64,000 nucleotides of DNA from Mycobacterium sp. E1214 (GTDB lineage Bacteria; Actinomycetota; Actinomycetes; Mycobacteriales; Mycobacteriaceae). The number at the start of each line of letters is the position of its first letter. The first letter of the stretch is position 1. The notes under the pieces are model-generated. The model saw nothing but the letters and a program-made list of their open reading frames with translations, searched no databases and was not told the DNA's origin. Position numbers and translations under genes: made by a program. Location of the stretch: positions 62,001 to 126,000 of the forward strand of contig NZ_LZJC01000088.1 in assembly GCF_001666755.1 (NCBI RefSeq), in the 5' to 3' direction. This document shows, in pieces, positions 1 to 9,374 of the stretch.

Positions 1-1430
<1,430 letters not shown>

Positions 1431-1460
1431 ACCATTCGGTGGTCCCCGCTACCGATCGGC

Positions 1461-1503
1461 GCACGAGAAAAGCCCCGGGCTTCGGCCCGGGGCTTTTTCG
1501 TGC
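1461..1503 (+). terminator. Rho-independent terminator of the rpoBC operon
   Basis: A GC stem (GCCCCGGGC / GCCCGGGGC) closed by a TTCG tetraloop is flanked by an A-run on the left and a T-run on the right, and the pairing extends outward through GCACGA / TCGTGC. This is the classic intrinsic terminator layout, which is not common in mycobacteria, placed just after the rpoC stop. Confidence 0.9.
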
Positions 1504-1520
1504 GGTGGGCTCCTAATGCG

Positions 1521-1580
1521 CCGAGCGTGCGCCCAGCTTCACGTTCGACGCCGAACGTGCGCCTAGCTTCACGTTCGGCG
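1521..1580 (+). repeat. 30-bp tandem duplication with inverted arms
   Basis: Two adjacent 30-base copies differ at three positions. The second copy contains a perfect 8-bp inverted repeat, CGAACGTG and CACGTTCG, around a 10-base spacer; the first has one arm mismatch. The unit lies between the rpoC terminator and the end promoter. It could be a small dispersed palindromic repeat or a protein-binding site. No other copy was noticed in the window. Confidence 0.75.
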
Positions 1581-1632
1581 CGGGCGCAAACCCAGTCCAG
1601 CCGGGCGCTCGGCCGCCGTCGGTACCGCTCAC

Positions 1633-1645
1633 TAGACTGGCCGCG
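1633..1645 (+). promoter_or_regulatory. -10 element for leaderless end transcript
   Basis: TAGACT lies six bases before the GTG start of the endonuclease IV gene, and no Shine-Dalgarno sequence precedes that start. The spacing predicts a transcript beginning at or next to the start codon, the common leaderless mycobacterial design. No clear -35 is seen. Confidence 0.55.
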
Positions 1646-2403
1646 TGCTCATCGGTTCCCACGTCAGCCCCACCGACCCGCTGGCCGCGGCGGAGGCCGA
1701 GAACGCCGACGTCGTGCAGATCTTCCTGGGCAACCCGCAGAGCTGGAAGGCGCCCAAGCCCCGCGAGGACGCCGAGCGGCTGAAGGCCGCCGCGCTGCCG
1801 ATCTACGTGCACGCGCCCTACTTGATCAACGTGGCCTCGGCGAACAACCGGGTGCGGATCCCGTCGCGCAAGATCCTGCAGGAGACCTGCGACGCGGCGG
1901 CCGCGATCGGCGCGGCCGCGGTCATCGTGCACGGCGGCCACGTCACCGCCGACGACGAGCTCGACGAGGGTTTCGAGCGCTGGGGCAAGGCGCTCGACCG
2001 GCTGGAAACCACCGTCCCGGTGTACCTGGAGAACACCGCCGGCGGCGATCACGCCATGGCCAGGCACTTCGACACCATCGCGCGGCTGTGGGACGTCATC
2101 GGTGACAAGGGAATTGGTTTCTGCCTGGACACGTGCCACGCCTGGGCGGCGGGCGAGGCGTTGGTGGACGCCGTGGACCGGATCAAGGCGATCACGGGCC
2201 GCATCGACCTGGTGCACTGCAACGACAGCAAGGACACGGCCGGCTCGGGCCGGGACCGGCACGCCAACCTGGGCAGCGGCCAGATCGACACCGAGCTGCT
2301 CGTCGCGGCGGTGAAGGCGGCCGGCGCACCCGTCATCTGCGAGACGGCCGACGAGGGCCGCAAGGACGACATCGCGCTGCTGCGGGAGCGCACCCGCGAC
2401 TGA
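1645..2403 (+). CDS. end: Endonuclease IV (AP endonuclease)
   Basis: Class II apurinic/apyrimidinic endonuclease of base-excision repair; it cuts the DNA backbone 5' of abasic sites using a trinuclear zinc centre. The 252-residue product has the family opening GSHVS, the metal-ligand motifs [23 protein letters not shown] and VHCNDSKD, and a terminal CETADEG block, so the zinc ligands look intact. Length equals that of M. tuberculosis Rv0670. The GTG start is supported by a -10 element at leaderless spacing. H37Rv has Rv0669c between rpoC and this gene and lpqP after it; neither is present here. Confidence 0.95.
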   Translation: MLIGSHVSPTDPLAAAEAENADVVQIFLGNPQSWKAPKPREDAERLKAAALPIYVHAPYLINVASANNRVRIPSRKILQETCDAAAAIGAAAVIVHGGHVTADDELDEGFERWGKALDRLETTVPVYLENTAGGDHAMARHFDTIARLWDVIGDKGIGFCLDTCHAWAAGEALVDAVDRIKAITGRIDLVHCNDSKDTAGSGRDRHANLGSGQIDTELLVAAVKAAGAPVICETADEGRKDDIALLRERTRD

Positions 2404-2421
2404 CCGCCGGCATTACACCTC

Positions 2422-2449
2422 TTGTGCGGTTGTCGTGAAACTGTAATAT
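2422..2449 (+). promoter_or_regulatory. Sigma-A type promoter of fadE8 operon
   Basis: TTGTGC, a 16-base spacer and TAATAT sit so that transcription would begin at about the ATG of fadE8, predicting a leaderless mRNA. The hexamers are closer to the sigma-A consensus than most in this window. Confidence 0.6.
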
Positions 2450-2456
2450 TGGTGCC

Positions 2457-4085
2457 ATGCCAGACACCCATGTCGTCACCAATCAGGTCCCGCCGCTGGA
2501 CAACCACAACCCCGCGACGTCCCCGGTGCTCATCGAGGCCCTGATCCGCGAGGGCGGCGAATGGGGGCTGGACGAAGTCAACGCGGTAGGAGCGCTCTCG
2601 GCCAGCCCCGAGGCCCAGCGCTGGGGTGAGCTGGCCGACCGCAACCGGCCCGTCCTGCACACCCACGACCGGTACGGGCACCGCGTCGACGAGGTCGAAT
2701 TCGACCCGGCCTATCACCAGCTGATGCGCGCGGCCATCGCCCACGGCATGCACGCCGCCCCGTGGGCCGACGACCGGCCGGGCGCGCACGTGGTCCGGGC
2801 CGCCAAGACGTCGGCCTGGACCGTCGAGCCCGGCCACGTCTGCCCGATCTCCATGACCTACGCCGTCGTCCCGGCGCTGCGGTTCAACCCCGAGCTGGCC
2901 AAGGTGTACGAGCCGCTGCTGACCAGCCGGGACTACGACCCGGAACTCAAGCTGGCCGTGACCAAGCCGGGCATCACCGCGGGCATGTCGATGACCGAGA
3001 AGCAGGGCGGTTCGGACGTGCGCGCCGGCACCACGCAGGCCACCCCCAACGCGGACGGCACCTACAGCCTGACCGGCCACAAGTGGTTCACCTCCGCGCC
3101 GATGTGCGACATCTTCCTGGTGCTGGCGCAGGCGCCCGGCGGATTGTCCTGCTTCATGCTGCCGCGGGTCCTGCCCGACGGCACCCGCAACCGGATGTTC
3201 CTGCAGCGCCTCAAGGACAAGCTCGGCAACCACGCCAACGCCTCCAGCGAGGTCGAGTACGACGGCGCCACCGCGTGGCTGGTGGGCGAGGAGGGCCGCG
3301 GGGTGCCGACCATCATCGAGATGGTCAACCTCACCCGGCTGGACTGCACGCTGGGCAGCGCGACCAGCATGCGCACCGGCCTGACCCGCGCGGTCCATCA
3401 CGCCCAGCATCGAAAGGCGTTCGGCGCGTACCTGATCGACCAGCCGCTGATGCGCAACGTGCTGGCCGACCTGGCCGTCGAGGCCGAGGCCGCCACCATC
3501 GTCGCCATGCGGATGGCCGGCGCCACCGACAAGGCGGTGCGTGGCGACACCACCGAGGCGCTGCTGCGCCGGATCGGGCTGGCCGCCAGCAAGTACTGGG
3601 TGTGCAAGCGCTCCACGCCGCACGCCGCCGAGGCGCTGGAATGTTTCGGCGGTAACGGATATGTCGAGGATTCCGGCATGCCGCGGCTGTACCGGGAGGC
3701 GCCGCTGATGGGCATCTGGGAGGGTTCGGGCAACGTCAGCGCGCTGGATACGTTGCGCGCCATGGCCACTCGGCCCGAGTGCGTCGAGGTGCTGTTCACC
3801 GAGCTGGCGGAGAGCGCCAACCAGGACCCCCGGCTGGCCGTCCACGTCGAGGGCCTGAAAAAGCAACTGTCGGATCTGGACAACATCGCCTACCGCGCCC
3901 GCCAGGTCGCCGAGGACATCTGCCTGGCCCTGCAGGGCTCGTTGTTGGTGCGCCACGGGCACCCCGCCGTCGCCGAGGCGTTCCTGACCACCCGCATCGA
4001 CGGGCAGTGGGGCGGCGCGTTCGGCACCATGCCCGACGGCCTGGACCTGGCGCCGATCATCGACCGTGCGCTGGTAAAGGGCTGA
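2457..4085 (+). CDS. fadE8: Acyl-CoA dehydrogenase FadE8 (AidB-like)
   Basis: Flavin-dependent acyl-CoA dehydrogenase of 542 residues, introducing the first double bond in beta-oxidation; the exact substrate is unknown. The long N-terminal region and the block MSMTEKQGGSDVRAGTT are typical of the AidB-like branch. A catalytic-region glutamate is visible in YREAPLMGIWEGSGNV near residue 425, and ECFGGNGYVED is the usual C-terminal FAD-contact motif. It heads a run with echA4 eight bases downstream, a PaaX-like regulator and echA5, matching Rv0672-Rv0675. A DNA-protective AidB-like role is possible but not indicated by context. Confidence 0.93.
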   Translation: MPDTHVVTNQVPPLDNHNPATSPVLIEALIREGGEWGLDEVNAVGALSASPEAQRWGELADRNRPVLHTHDRYGHRVDEVEFDPAYHQLMRAAIAHGMHAAPWADDRPGAHVVRAAKTSAWTVEPGHVCPISMTYAVVPALRFNPELAKVYEPLLTSRDYDPELKLAVTKPGITAGMSMTEKQGGSDVRAGTTQATPNADGTYSLTGHKWFTSAPMCDIFLVLAQAPGGLSCFMLPRVLPDGTRNRMFLQRLKDKLGNHANASSEVEYDGATAWLVGEEGRGVPTIIEMVNLTRLDCTLGSATSMRTGLTRAVHHAQHRKAFGAYLIDQPLMRNVLADLAVEAEAATIVAMRMAGATDKAVRGDTTEALLRRIGLAASKYWVCKRSTPHAAEALECFGGNGYVEDSGMPRLYREAPLMGIWEGSGNVSALDTLRAMATRPECVEVLFTELAESANQDPRLAVHVEGLKKQLSDLDNIAYRARQVAEDICLALQGSLLVRHGHPAVAEAFLTTRIDGQWGGAFGTMPDGLDLAPIIDRALVKG

Positions 4086-4093
4086 GCCGCAGG

Positions 4094-5032
4094 GTGACTC
4101 ACGCGATCAGGCCGGTCGACTTCGACAACCTGAAGACGATGACCTACGAGGTCACCGATCGGGTTGCCCGGATCACCTTCAACCGGCCGGAGAAGGGCAA
4201 CGCGATCGTCGCCGACACCCCATTGGAGCTCTCGGCCCTGGTGGAGCGCGCCGATCTGGACCCCGACGTGCACGTCATCCTGGTGTCGGGCCGCGGCGAG
4301 GGGTTCTGCGCCGGTTTCGACCTGAGCGCCTACGCCGACCGCAGCGGCTCGGCGGGCGGCACCGGCGCCTACCGCGGCACCGTCCTCGACGGCAAGACCC
4401 AGGGCGTCAACCACCGGCCCGACCAGCCGTGGGACCCCATGATCGACTACCAGATGATGAGCCGTTTCGTGCGGGGCTTTTCCAGCCTGCTGCACGCCGA
4501 CAAGCCCACGGTGGTCAAGATCCACGGGTACTGCGTGGCCGGCGGCACCGACATCGCGCTGCACGCCGACCAGGTGATCGCCGCCGCCGACGCCAAGATC
4601 GGCTACCCGCCGACGCGGGTGTGGGGCGTCCCGGCGGCGGGCCTGTGGGCGCACCGGCTCGGCGATCAGCGCGCCAAACGGTTGCTGCTCACCGGCGACT
4701 GCATCACCGGCGCGCAGGCCGCCGAGTGGGGGCTGGCCGTCGAGGCACCCGACCCGGCCGACCTCGACGAGCGCACCGAGCGATTGGTCGAACGCATCGC
4801 CGCGGTGCCGGTGAACCAGCTGATCATGGTCAAGCTCGCGCTCAATTCCGCGCTGCTGCAACAGGGTGTGGCCACCAGCAGGATGGTCAGCACCGTCTTC
4901 GACGGTGTCGCCCGGCACACCCCCGAGGGCCACGCCTTCGTCGCCGACGCCGTCGAGCACGGCTTCCGGGAGGCGGTACGGCACCGCGACGAGCCGTTCG
5001 GCGACCACGGCCGGCGCGCCTCCGGGGTGTAG
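4094..5032 (+). CDS. echA4: Enoyl-CoA hydratase/isomerase family protein EchA4
   Basis: Crotonase-superfamily protein of 312 residues. The GTG start eight bases after fadE8 gives the same length as Rv0673. The oxyanion-hole segments are GRGEGFCAGFDLSAY and HGYCVAGGTDIALHAD. A longer N-terminal insertion after the first motif (bases ~4340-4440) is larger than in canonical hydratases. The role is probably hydration or isomerisation of an enoyl-CoA made by FadE8. Translational coupling with fadE8 is likely. Confidence 0.9.
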   Translation: MTHAIRPVDFDNLKTMTYEVTDRVARITFNRPEKGNAIVADTPLELSALVERADLDPDVHVILVSGRGEGFCAGFDLSAYADRSGSAGGTGAYRGTVLDGKTQGVNHRPDQPWDPMIDYQMMSRFVRGFSSLLHADKPTVVKIHGYCVAGGTDIALHADQVIAAADAKIGYPPTRVWGVPAAGLWAHRLGDQRAKRLLLTGDCITGAQAAEWGLAVEAPDPADLDERTERLVERIAAVPVNQLIMVKLALNSALLQQGVATSRMVSTVFDGVARHTPEGHAFVADAVEHGFREAVRHRDEPFGDHGRRASGV

Positions 5033-5035
5033 TCC

Positions 5036-5758
5036 ATGCCGGAGATGACGGCCCGCTCGGTGGTGCTCAGCATGCTGCTGGGCACCCACCCCGCGTGGGC
5101 CAGCGCCAGCGAATTGATCGCCATGACAACGGAATTCGGCATCAAGGAGGCCACGCTGCGGGTCGCCTTGACCCGTATGGTCAGCGGTGGCGACCTGGTC
5201 CGCTCCGCCGACGGGTATCGCCTCTCCGACCGCCTGCTGGCCCGTCAACGCCGCCAGGACGACGCGATGCGCCCGCGGACCCGGCCGTGGCGGGATAACT
5301 GGCTGGTGTTGGTCGTCACCAGCGTGGGGACCGACGCCCGCACCCGCGCATCGCTGCGAAACACCATGCACGACAACCGCTTCGGCGAGCTACGCGAGGG
5401 GGTGTGGATGCGGCCCGACAACCTCGACGTCGAGCTGGGCACCGAGGTGACCTCGCGGGCGCGGTTGCTCACCGCCCGCGACGACGCGCCCGCCGAGTTG
5501 GCCGGCCAGCTCTGGGACCTGCCCGCCTGGGCCGACACCGGGCACCGGCTGCTGGCCGAGATGCGCGCCGCGACCGACGTGCCCGGCCGGTTCGTCGTGG
5601 CCGCGGCGATGGTGCGCCATCTGCTCACCGACCCGATGCTGCCGGCCGAACTGCTGCCCGGGGATTGGCCGGGGGCCCGGCTGCGGGCCGCTTACCATGA
5701 CTTCGCCGACGAACTGGTGCGGCGACGTGACCCCACCCCACTCGTGGAGGCGACATGA
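5036..5758 (+). CDS. PaaX-family transcriptional regulator
   Basis: Product of 240 residues related to PaaX, the phenylacetyl-CoA-responsive repressor family. The N-terminal winged helix covers roughly residues 1-70 (SASELIAMTTEFGIKEATLRVALTRM), and the central PaaX domain includes the RPRTRPWRDNWLVLVV segment. It is cotranscribed between echA4 (three bases upstream) and echA5 (overlapping ATGA). This suggests that it senses a CoA thioester of the same pathway and regulates the operon. It corresponds to Rv0674. The ligand is not known. Confidence 0.85.
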   Translation: MPEMTARSVVLSMLLGTHPAWASASELIAMTTEFGIKEATLRVALTRMVSGGDLVRSADGYRLSDRLLARQRRQDDAMRPRTRPWRDNWLVLVVTSVGTDARTRASLRNTMHDNRFGELREGVWMRPDNLDVELGTEVTSRARLLTARDDAPAELAGQLWDLPAWADTGHRLLAEMRAATDVPGRFVVAAAMVRHLLTDPMLPAELLPGDWPGARLRAAYHDFADELVRRRDPTPLVEAT

Positions 5759-6522
5759 GCGACCCGGTACGCGTCGAGCGCAACGGTGCGGTGACCACGG
5801 TCATCCTCGACCGCCCGCACGCGCGCAACGCGGTCAACGGCCCGACGGCCGCCGCGCTTTACGCGGCGTTCGAGGACTTCGAGCGCGACGACACCGCGTC
5901 GGCCGCCGTCCTGTGGGGCGACAACGGGACGTTCTGTGCCGGAGCCGATTTGAAGGCGTTCGGCACGCCCGACGCCAACGCGGTGCACCGCACCGGACCG
6001 GGCCCGATGGGGCCGACGCGGATGGTGCTGTCCAAGCCCGTGATCGCCGCCGTCAGCGGTTACGCCGTGGCCGGTGGCCTGGAGCTGGCGATCTGGTGTG
6101 ACTTAAGGGTGGTCGAGGAGGACGCCGTGTTCGGGGTGTTCTGCCGGCGCTGGGGGGTGCCGCTCATCGACGGCGGCACCGTGCGGCTGCCGCGCCTGAT
6201 CGGGCAGAGCCGGGCGATGGACATGATCCTCACCGGCCGCGCGGTACCCGCCCAGGAGGCGCTTGCCATCGGCCTCGCGAATCGGGTGGTGGCCACGGGT
6301 CAGGCCCGCCAGTCCGCCGAGGAGCTGGCGGCGCAGCTGGCCGCCCTACCGCAGCAATGCCTGCGCTCGGATCGCCTTTCGGCGTTGCACCAATGGGGCG
6401 CAACGGAATCCGAGGCGCTCGACTTCGAGTTCGCCAGCATCTCGCGGGTGGCGGCCGAGGCGAACGAGGGCGCCGGGCGGTTCGCCGCGGGGGCCGGACG
6501 GCACGGCGCGCCCGCCGGCTGA
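5755..6522 (+). CDS. echA5: Enoyl-CoA hydratase family protein EchA5
   Basis: Crotonase-fold protein of 255 residues, last gene of the fadE8 run; its start overlaps the regulator stop as ATGA. Oxyanion-hole motifs GTFCAGADLKAFG and SGYAVAGGLELAIWCDLR are intact, followed by FCRRWGVPLIDGGTVRLPRLIG, typical of hydratases with broad substrate use. It matches Rv0675. In H37Rv the next genes are mmpL5-mmpS5-Rv0678, absent here; the gene instead faces a DUF3060 lipoprotein eight bases away. Confidence 0.9.
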   Translation: MSDPVRVERNGAVTTVILDRPHARNAVNGPTAAALYAAFEDFERDDTASAAVLWGDNGTFCAGADLKAFGTPDANAVHRTGPGPMGPTRMVLSKPVIAAVSGYAVAGGLELAIWCDLRVVEEDAVFGVFCRRWGVPLIDGGTVRLPRLIGQSRAMDMILTGRAVPAQEALAIGLANRVVATGQARQSAEELAAQLAALPQQCLRSDRLSALHQWGATESEALDFEFASISRVAAEANEGAGRFAAGAGRHGAPAG

Positions 6523-6530
6523 GTCCGCCG

Positions 6531-7004
6531 TCAGCTGCCCTTGCTGATGGTGTTGCTCGACCCGACCTTGTCGACCTTGGGGTCGCCGTCCTTGTAGGTG
6601 ATGGTGTTGTTCGCGCCCAGCACCGTGATGCGGGTGGTCACCTTGTCGAAGGTGACCTTGTTGTTGGTGCCGGTGACGCTGACCGTCTTGCAGCTGCCGG
6701 TGACGGTCAGTGTGTTGTCCGATCCGCCGACGTTCAGCGATTTGCCGTCGGCGCAGTCCAGGGTGGCGGTGGTGCCCATCGACCCGTAGTTCAAGGTGTT
6801 GCCGATCTCCAGTGACGCGGTGGTGGTCGGCGCGCTGGTGCCGGTCGTGGGCGCGGCGCCCGCGCTGGTCGTCGAGGAGGTCGTCGCGGTCGTCGACGAG
6901 CCGCCCGGCGGATTCGCCGTCGAACTGCAACCGGCCAGCGCGAGGCCGGCGGTCACCGCGAGCAGGGCGACACGAAACGAGCGGTCACTGATGGCAGCGT
7001 GCAT
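6531..7004 (-). CDS. DUF3060 lipoprotein (Rv0679c-like)
   Basis: Exported lipoprotein of 157 residues. The signal peptide ends in the lipobox LALAGC with the lipidated cysteine at residue 26, followed by a Thr/Ser/Ala-rich linker (residues ~28-65) and a DUF3060 domain of short beta repeats (GGSDNTLTVTG, GTNNKVTFDK, GANNTITYKDG). These repeats suggest a small beta-helix on the outer face of the membrane. Function is unknown. It is followed on the same strand by nothing; its upstream neighbour is a second DUF3060 gene. Confidence 0.85.
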   Translation of the reverse strand: MHAAISDRSFRVALLAVTAGLALAGCSSTANPPGGSSTTATTSSTTSAGAAPTTGTSAPTTTASLEIGNTLNYGSMGTTATLDCADGKSLNVGGSDNTLTVTGSCKTVSVTGTNNKVTFDKVTTRITVLGANNTITYKDGDPKVDKVGSSNTISKGS

Positions 7005-7045
7005 TGATCCTCGATCTCTTCGATTCCGGTGGGGTGGGGCGTCGC

Positions 7046-7417
7046 TCAGCCGGGCACCTGCTGGAGCCGGTTCACCATGCCCAGTTCGCGACCGCGGTCC
7101 CAGATGAACGGCTGGCCGCTGTGGTAGAAGACGGTCTGGTCATAGCCGTAGACGGTGATGTCGTGCGAAACGGAGTCGGCGACAATGGTGTTCGACGATC
7201 CCATCACCGTCACCGCGTAGCAGTTGCCCAGCGCGGTCACCGAATTGCCGGAACCGTTGACCAGCAATGTGGCGTCGTTGCAGTCCACCGTCTGCTGCAG
7301 GTCCTGCCCGATGATGTGGGTGTCGCCGTTCTTCGCGTGCGCGGCCGGTGGCGCGGCGACGGCGGCGCATCCGAGAATGCACGCGGCGAGCGATCCGGCG
7401 ACGGTTGTCCACTGCAC
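7046..7417 (-). CDS. Secreted DUF3060 protein (Rv0680c-like)
   Basis: Small exported protein of 123 residues. A GTG start was chosen because it has a strong upstream GGGGG-type ribosome site and gives almost the Rv0680c length; a longer frame upstream has no signal peptide in first position. The signal peptide ends near AHA (residue ~28). The mature part shares the DUF3060 repeats (GSGNSVTALG, GSSNTIVADS) with the neighbouring lipoprotein, so the pair looks like an old tandem duplication in one operon. Function unknown. Confidence 0.8.
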   Translation of the reverse strand: MQWTTVAGSLAACILGCAAVAAPPAAHAKNGDTHIIGQDLQQTVDCNDATLLVNGSGNSVTALGNCYAVTVMGSSNTIVADSVSHDITVYGYDQTVFYHSGQPFIWDRGRELGMVNRLQQVPG

Positions 7418-7484
7418 GGTGGCCCCCTTCAGGACGCGCGAACAAGCCTTGACTGAAGACCTTAGTAATTGCGTGGCCGCCGTC

Positions 7485-7501
7485 AACTAGAGTCATTAGT
7501 T
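7485..7501. promoter_or_regulatory. Candidate operator AACTA-N7-TAGTT
   Basis: An inverted repeat with five-base arms lies in the intergenic gap between the divergent DUF3060 gene and the TetR regulator gene, 35 bases before the TetR start. Its position fits autoregulation by the TetR product, but the arms are short. Confidence 0.35.
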
Positions 7502-7535
7502 AACCCAACCATCCTCGACGCGAAGGGCGATCGCC

Positions 7536-8180
7536 ATGGCAGCTCAGCCGGGACAGCCGGCGGCCGCCGGGCGCCAGCGCTCGGGCCGCGCCGGCTCCCG
7601 TCCCGCCAAGTTGAGCAGGGACGGCATCATCGACGGCGCCCTGACCTTTCTGGATCGCGAGGGCTGGGACGCGCTCACCATCAACGCGCTCGCGACGCAG
7701 CTGGGCACCAAGGGGCCGTCGCTGTACAACCACGTCGACAGCCTGGAAGACCTGCGCCGGGCGGTGCGGATCCGCGTCATCGACGACATCATCACCATGC
7801 TGAACCGGGTCGGCGAGGGCCGCGCCCGCGACGACGCCGTGCTGGTGATGGCCGGCGCCTACCGCAGCTACGCCCACCACCACCCCGGCCGTTACTCCGC
7901 CTTCACCCGGATGCCGCTGGGCGGCGACGACCCCGAATACACCGCGGCGACCCGCGGCGCCGCCGCGCCGGTCATCGCGGTGCTGTCCTCCTACGGCCTC
8001 GACGGCGACGCGGCGTTCTACGCGGCCCTGGAGTTCTGGTCGGCCCTGCACGGGTTCGTGCTGCTCGAGATGACCGGCGTCATGGACGACATCGACACCG
8101 ACGCGTTGTTCTCCGACATGGTGCTGCGGTTGGCGGCCGGGGTGGAACGGCGCACCGCGCACAACGGCGCCGCGGGCTGA
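7536..8180 (+). CDS. TetR-family transcriptional regulator (Rv0681-like)
   Basis: Regulator of 214 residues. The TetR DNA-binding domain spans about residues 27-75 (IIDGALTFLDREGWDALTINALATQLGTKGPSLYNHV). The C-terminal domain carries the AALEFWSALHGFVLLEMTG block of the TetR_C_33/WHG type. It lies divergently to the DUF3060 pair and just upstream of the rpsL promoter, as in H37Rv. The target and ligand are unknown; the divergent DUF3060 genes are the obvious candidates. An N-terminal basic tail precedes the domain. Confidence 0.88.
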   Translation: MAAQPGQPAAAGRQRSGRAGSRPAKLSRDGIIDGALTFLDREGWDALTINALATQLGTKGPSLYNHVDSLEDLRRAVRIRVIDDIITMLNRVGEGRARDDAVLVMAGAYRSYAHHHPGRYSAFTRMPLGGDDPEYTAATRGAAAPVIAVLSSYGLDGDAAFYAALEFWSALHGFVLLEMTGVMDDIDTDALFSDMVLRLAAGVERRTAHNGAAG

Positions 8181-8214
8181 CCCCGCCCGGGCCGGGTCCG
8201 GCGTCGACGCCGCT

Positions 8215-8244
8215 TTGACCTGCGTGACCGGCGGCGGGTATTGT
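8215..8244 (+). promoter_or_regulatory. Promoter of the rpsL (str) operon
   Basis: TTGACC and TATTGT are separated by 18 bases, about 215 bases before the rpsL start. This is the best sigma-A match in the intergenic region and would give a long structured leader. Confidence 0.65.
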
Positions 8245-8263
8245 GGGGGCTCGTGCCTGGCGG

Positions 8264-8346
8264 CTTACGGCGCCTAACCGTAAGGAAGTGAATGCCGGGC
8301 GAATTCGCATGTCCACGATGCTTCGGACTTTCGTCCGGTGCCCGGC
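8264..8346 (+). ncRNA. Structured rpsL leader: two hairpins
   Basis: The first hairpin pairs CTTACGG with CCGTAAG across a seven-base loop. The second is an outer stem GCCGGGC/GCCCGGC enclosing an inner CGGAC/GTCCG hairpin with a TTTC-containing loop. Both are perfect in their stems. Such a leader on the S12 operon could be a ribosomal-protein autoregulatory site; that function is inference. Confidence 0.45.
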
Positions 8347-8408
8347 GCGTGCGACACACCCGGACGCGGGGTAGCGCGGCCGGACAAAACCGCAGTACCG
8401 AGACGTGA
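8292..8408 (+). CDS. Possible 38-codon upstream ORF in the rpsL leader
   Basis: An ATG six bases after AGGAAG opens a 38-codon frame that ends before rpsL. The predicted peptide begins MPGEFACPRCFG and is otherwise Arg/Ser/Thr-rich. The frame overlaps the second leader hairpin, so translating it would unfold that stem. It may be fortuitous; no homologue is recognised. Confidence 0.25.
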   Translation: MPGEFACPRCFGLSSGARRVRHTRTRGSAAGQNRSTET

Positions 8409-8460
8409 ATAACGCCAGCAAGACCAGAAGACTTTGCACATAGAGGAAGAAAGCCGGTAG

Positions 8461-8835
8461 ATGCCAACCATTCAGCAGCTGGTCCGCAAGGGTCGCCGCG
8501 ACAAGGTCGCGAAGGTCAAGACCGCGGCCCTCAAGGGCAGCCCGCAGCGTCGTGGCGTGTGCACCCGCGTGTACACCACCACCCCGAAGAAGCCGAACTC
8601 GGCGCTTCGCAAGGTCGCGCGCGTGAAGCTGACCAGCCAGGTCGAGGTCACCGCGTACATCCCGGGTGAGGGCCACAACCTGCAGGAGCACTCGATGGTG
8701 CTGGTGCGTGGTGGCCGGGTGAAGGACCTGCCTGGTGTGCGCTACAAGATCATCCGCGGTTCGCTCGACACCCAGGGCGTGAAGAACCGCAAGCAGGCTC
8801 GCAGCCGTTACGGCGCCAAGAAGGAGAAGAGCTGA
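8461..8835 (+). CDS. rpsL: 30S ribosomal protein S12
   Basis: Decoding-centre protein of the small subunit, 124 residues, the usual mycobacterial length. The conserved loops [13 protein letters not shown] and [14 protein letters not shown] carry lysine at positions 43 and 88, the residues whose substitution gives streptomycin resistance, so this is the susceptible-type allele. A GGAAGAAAG ribosome site precedes the ATG. First gene of the str operon; rpsG begins at its last base. Confidence 0.98.
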
Positions 8836-9305
8836 TGCCGCGCAAGGGCCCCGCGCCGAAGCGTCCGCTGGTCAACGACCCCGTCTACGGATCGCAGCTG
8901 GTCACCCAGCTGGTCAACAAAGTTCTGCTGGACGGGAAGAAATCGCTGGCTGAGCGCATTGTTTATGGTGCGCTCGAACAAGCTCGGGACAAGACCGGCA
9001 CGGATCCGGTGATCACCCTCAAGCGCGCCATGGACAACGTTAAGCCCTCCCTCGAGGTGCGGAGCCGCCGCGTGGGCGGTGCGACGTACCAGGTTCCGGT
9101 CGAGGTGCGTCCGGACCGCTCGGTGACGCTGGCCCTGCGTTGGCTGGTCAGCTTCTCCAAGCAGCGTCGCGAGAAGACCATGGTCGAGCGGCTGGCGAAC
9201 GAGATCCTGGACGCCAGCAACGGCCTGGGTGCCGCGGTCAAGCGACGCGAGGACACCCACAAGATGGCCGAGGCAAACCGCGCCTTCGCGCACTATCGCT
9301 GGTGA
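8835..9305 (+). CDS. rpsG: 30S ribosomal protein S7
   Basis: Primary 16S rRNA 3'-domain binder that nucleates 30S head assembly, 156 residues. Recognised by [10 protein letters not shown], the [29 protein letters not shown] helix and the C-terminal NRAFAHYRW. Its ATG overlaps the rpsL stop (TGATG), giving translational coupling. Sixty-nine bases separate it from fusA. Confidence 0.98.
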   Translation: MPRKGPAPKRPLVNDPVYGSQLVTQLVNKVLLDGKKSLAERIVYGALEQARDKTGTDPVITLKRAMDNVKPSLEVRSRRVGGATYQVPVEVRPDRSVTLALRWLVSFSKQRREKTMVERLANEILDASNGLGAAVKRREDTHKMAEANRAFAHYRW

Positions 9306-9374
9306 CCGCCCCGGCGGTCACGCCGGAGGCCAGTAAGACAGCAACCAAGCAACCGAAAGAGTGGGAAGACTTCT

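Noticed and set aside
2049..3962. Long reverse-strand open frame across fadE8
   Set aside because: It is the antisense of a clear gene; composition is His/Arg/Gly/Val-rich without domains, as high-GC DNA routinely produces.
3779..4093. Upstream extension of echA4 inside fadE8
   Set aside because: The extension is out-of-frame fadE8 sequence; the GTG at 4094 gives the family length.
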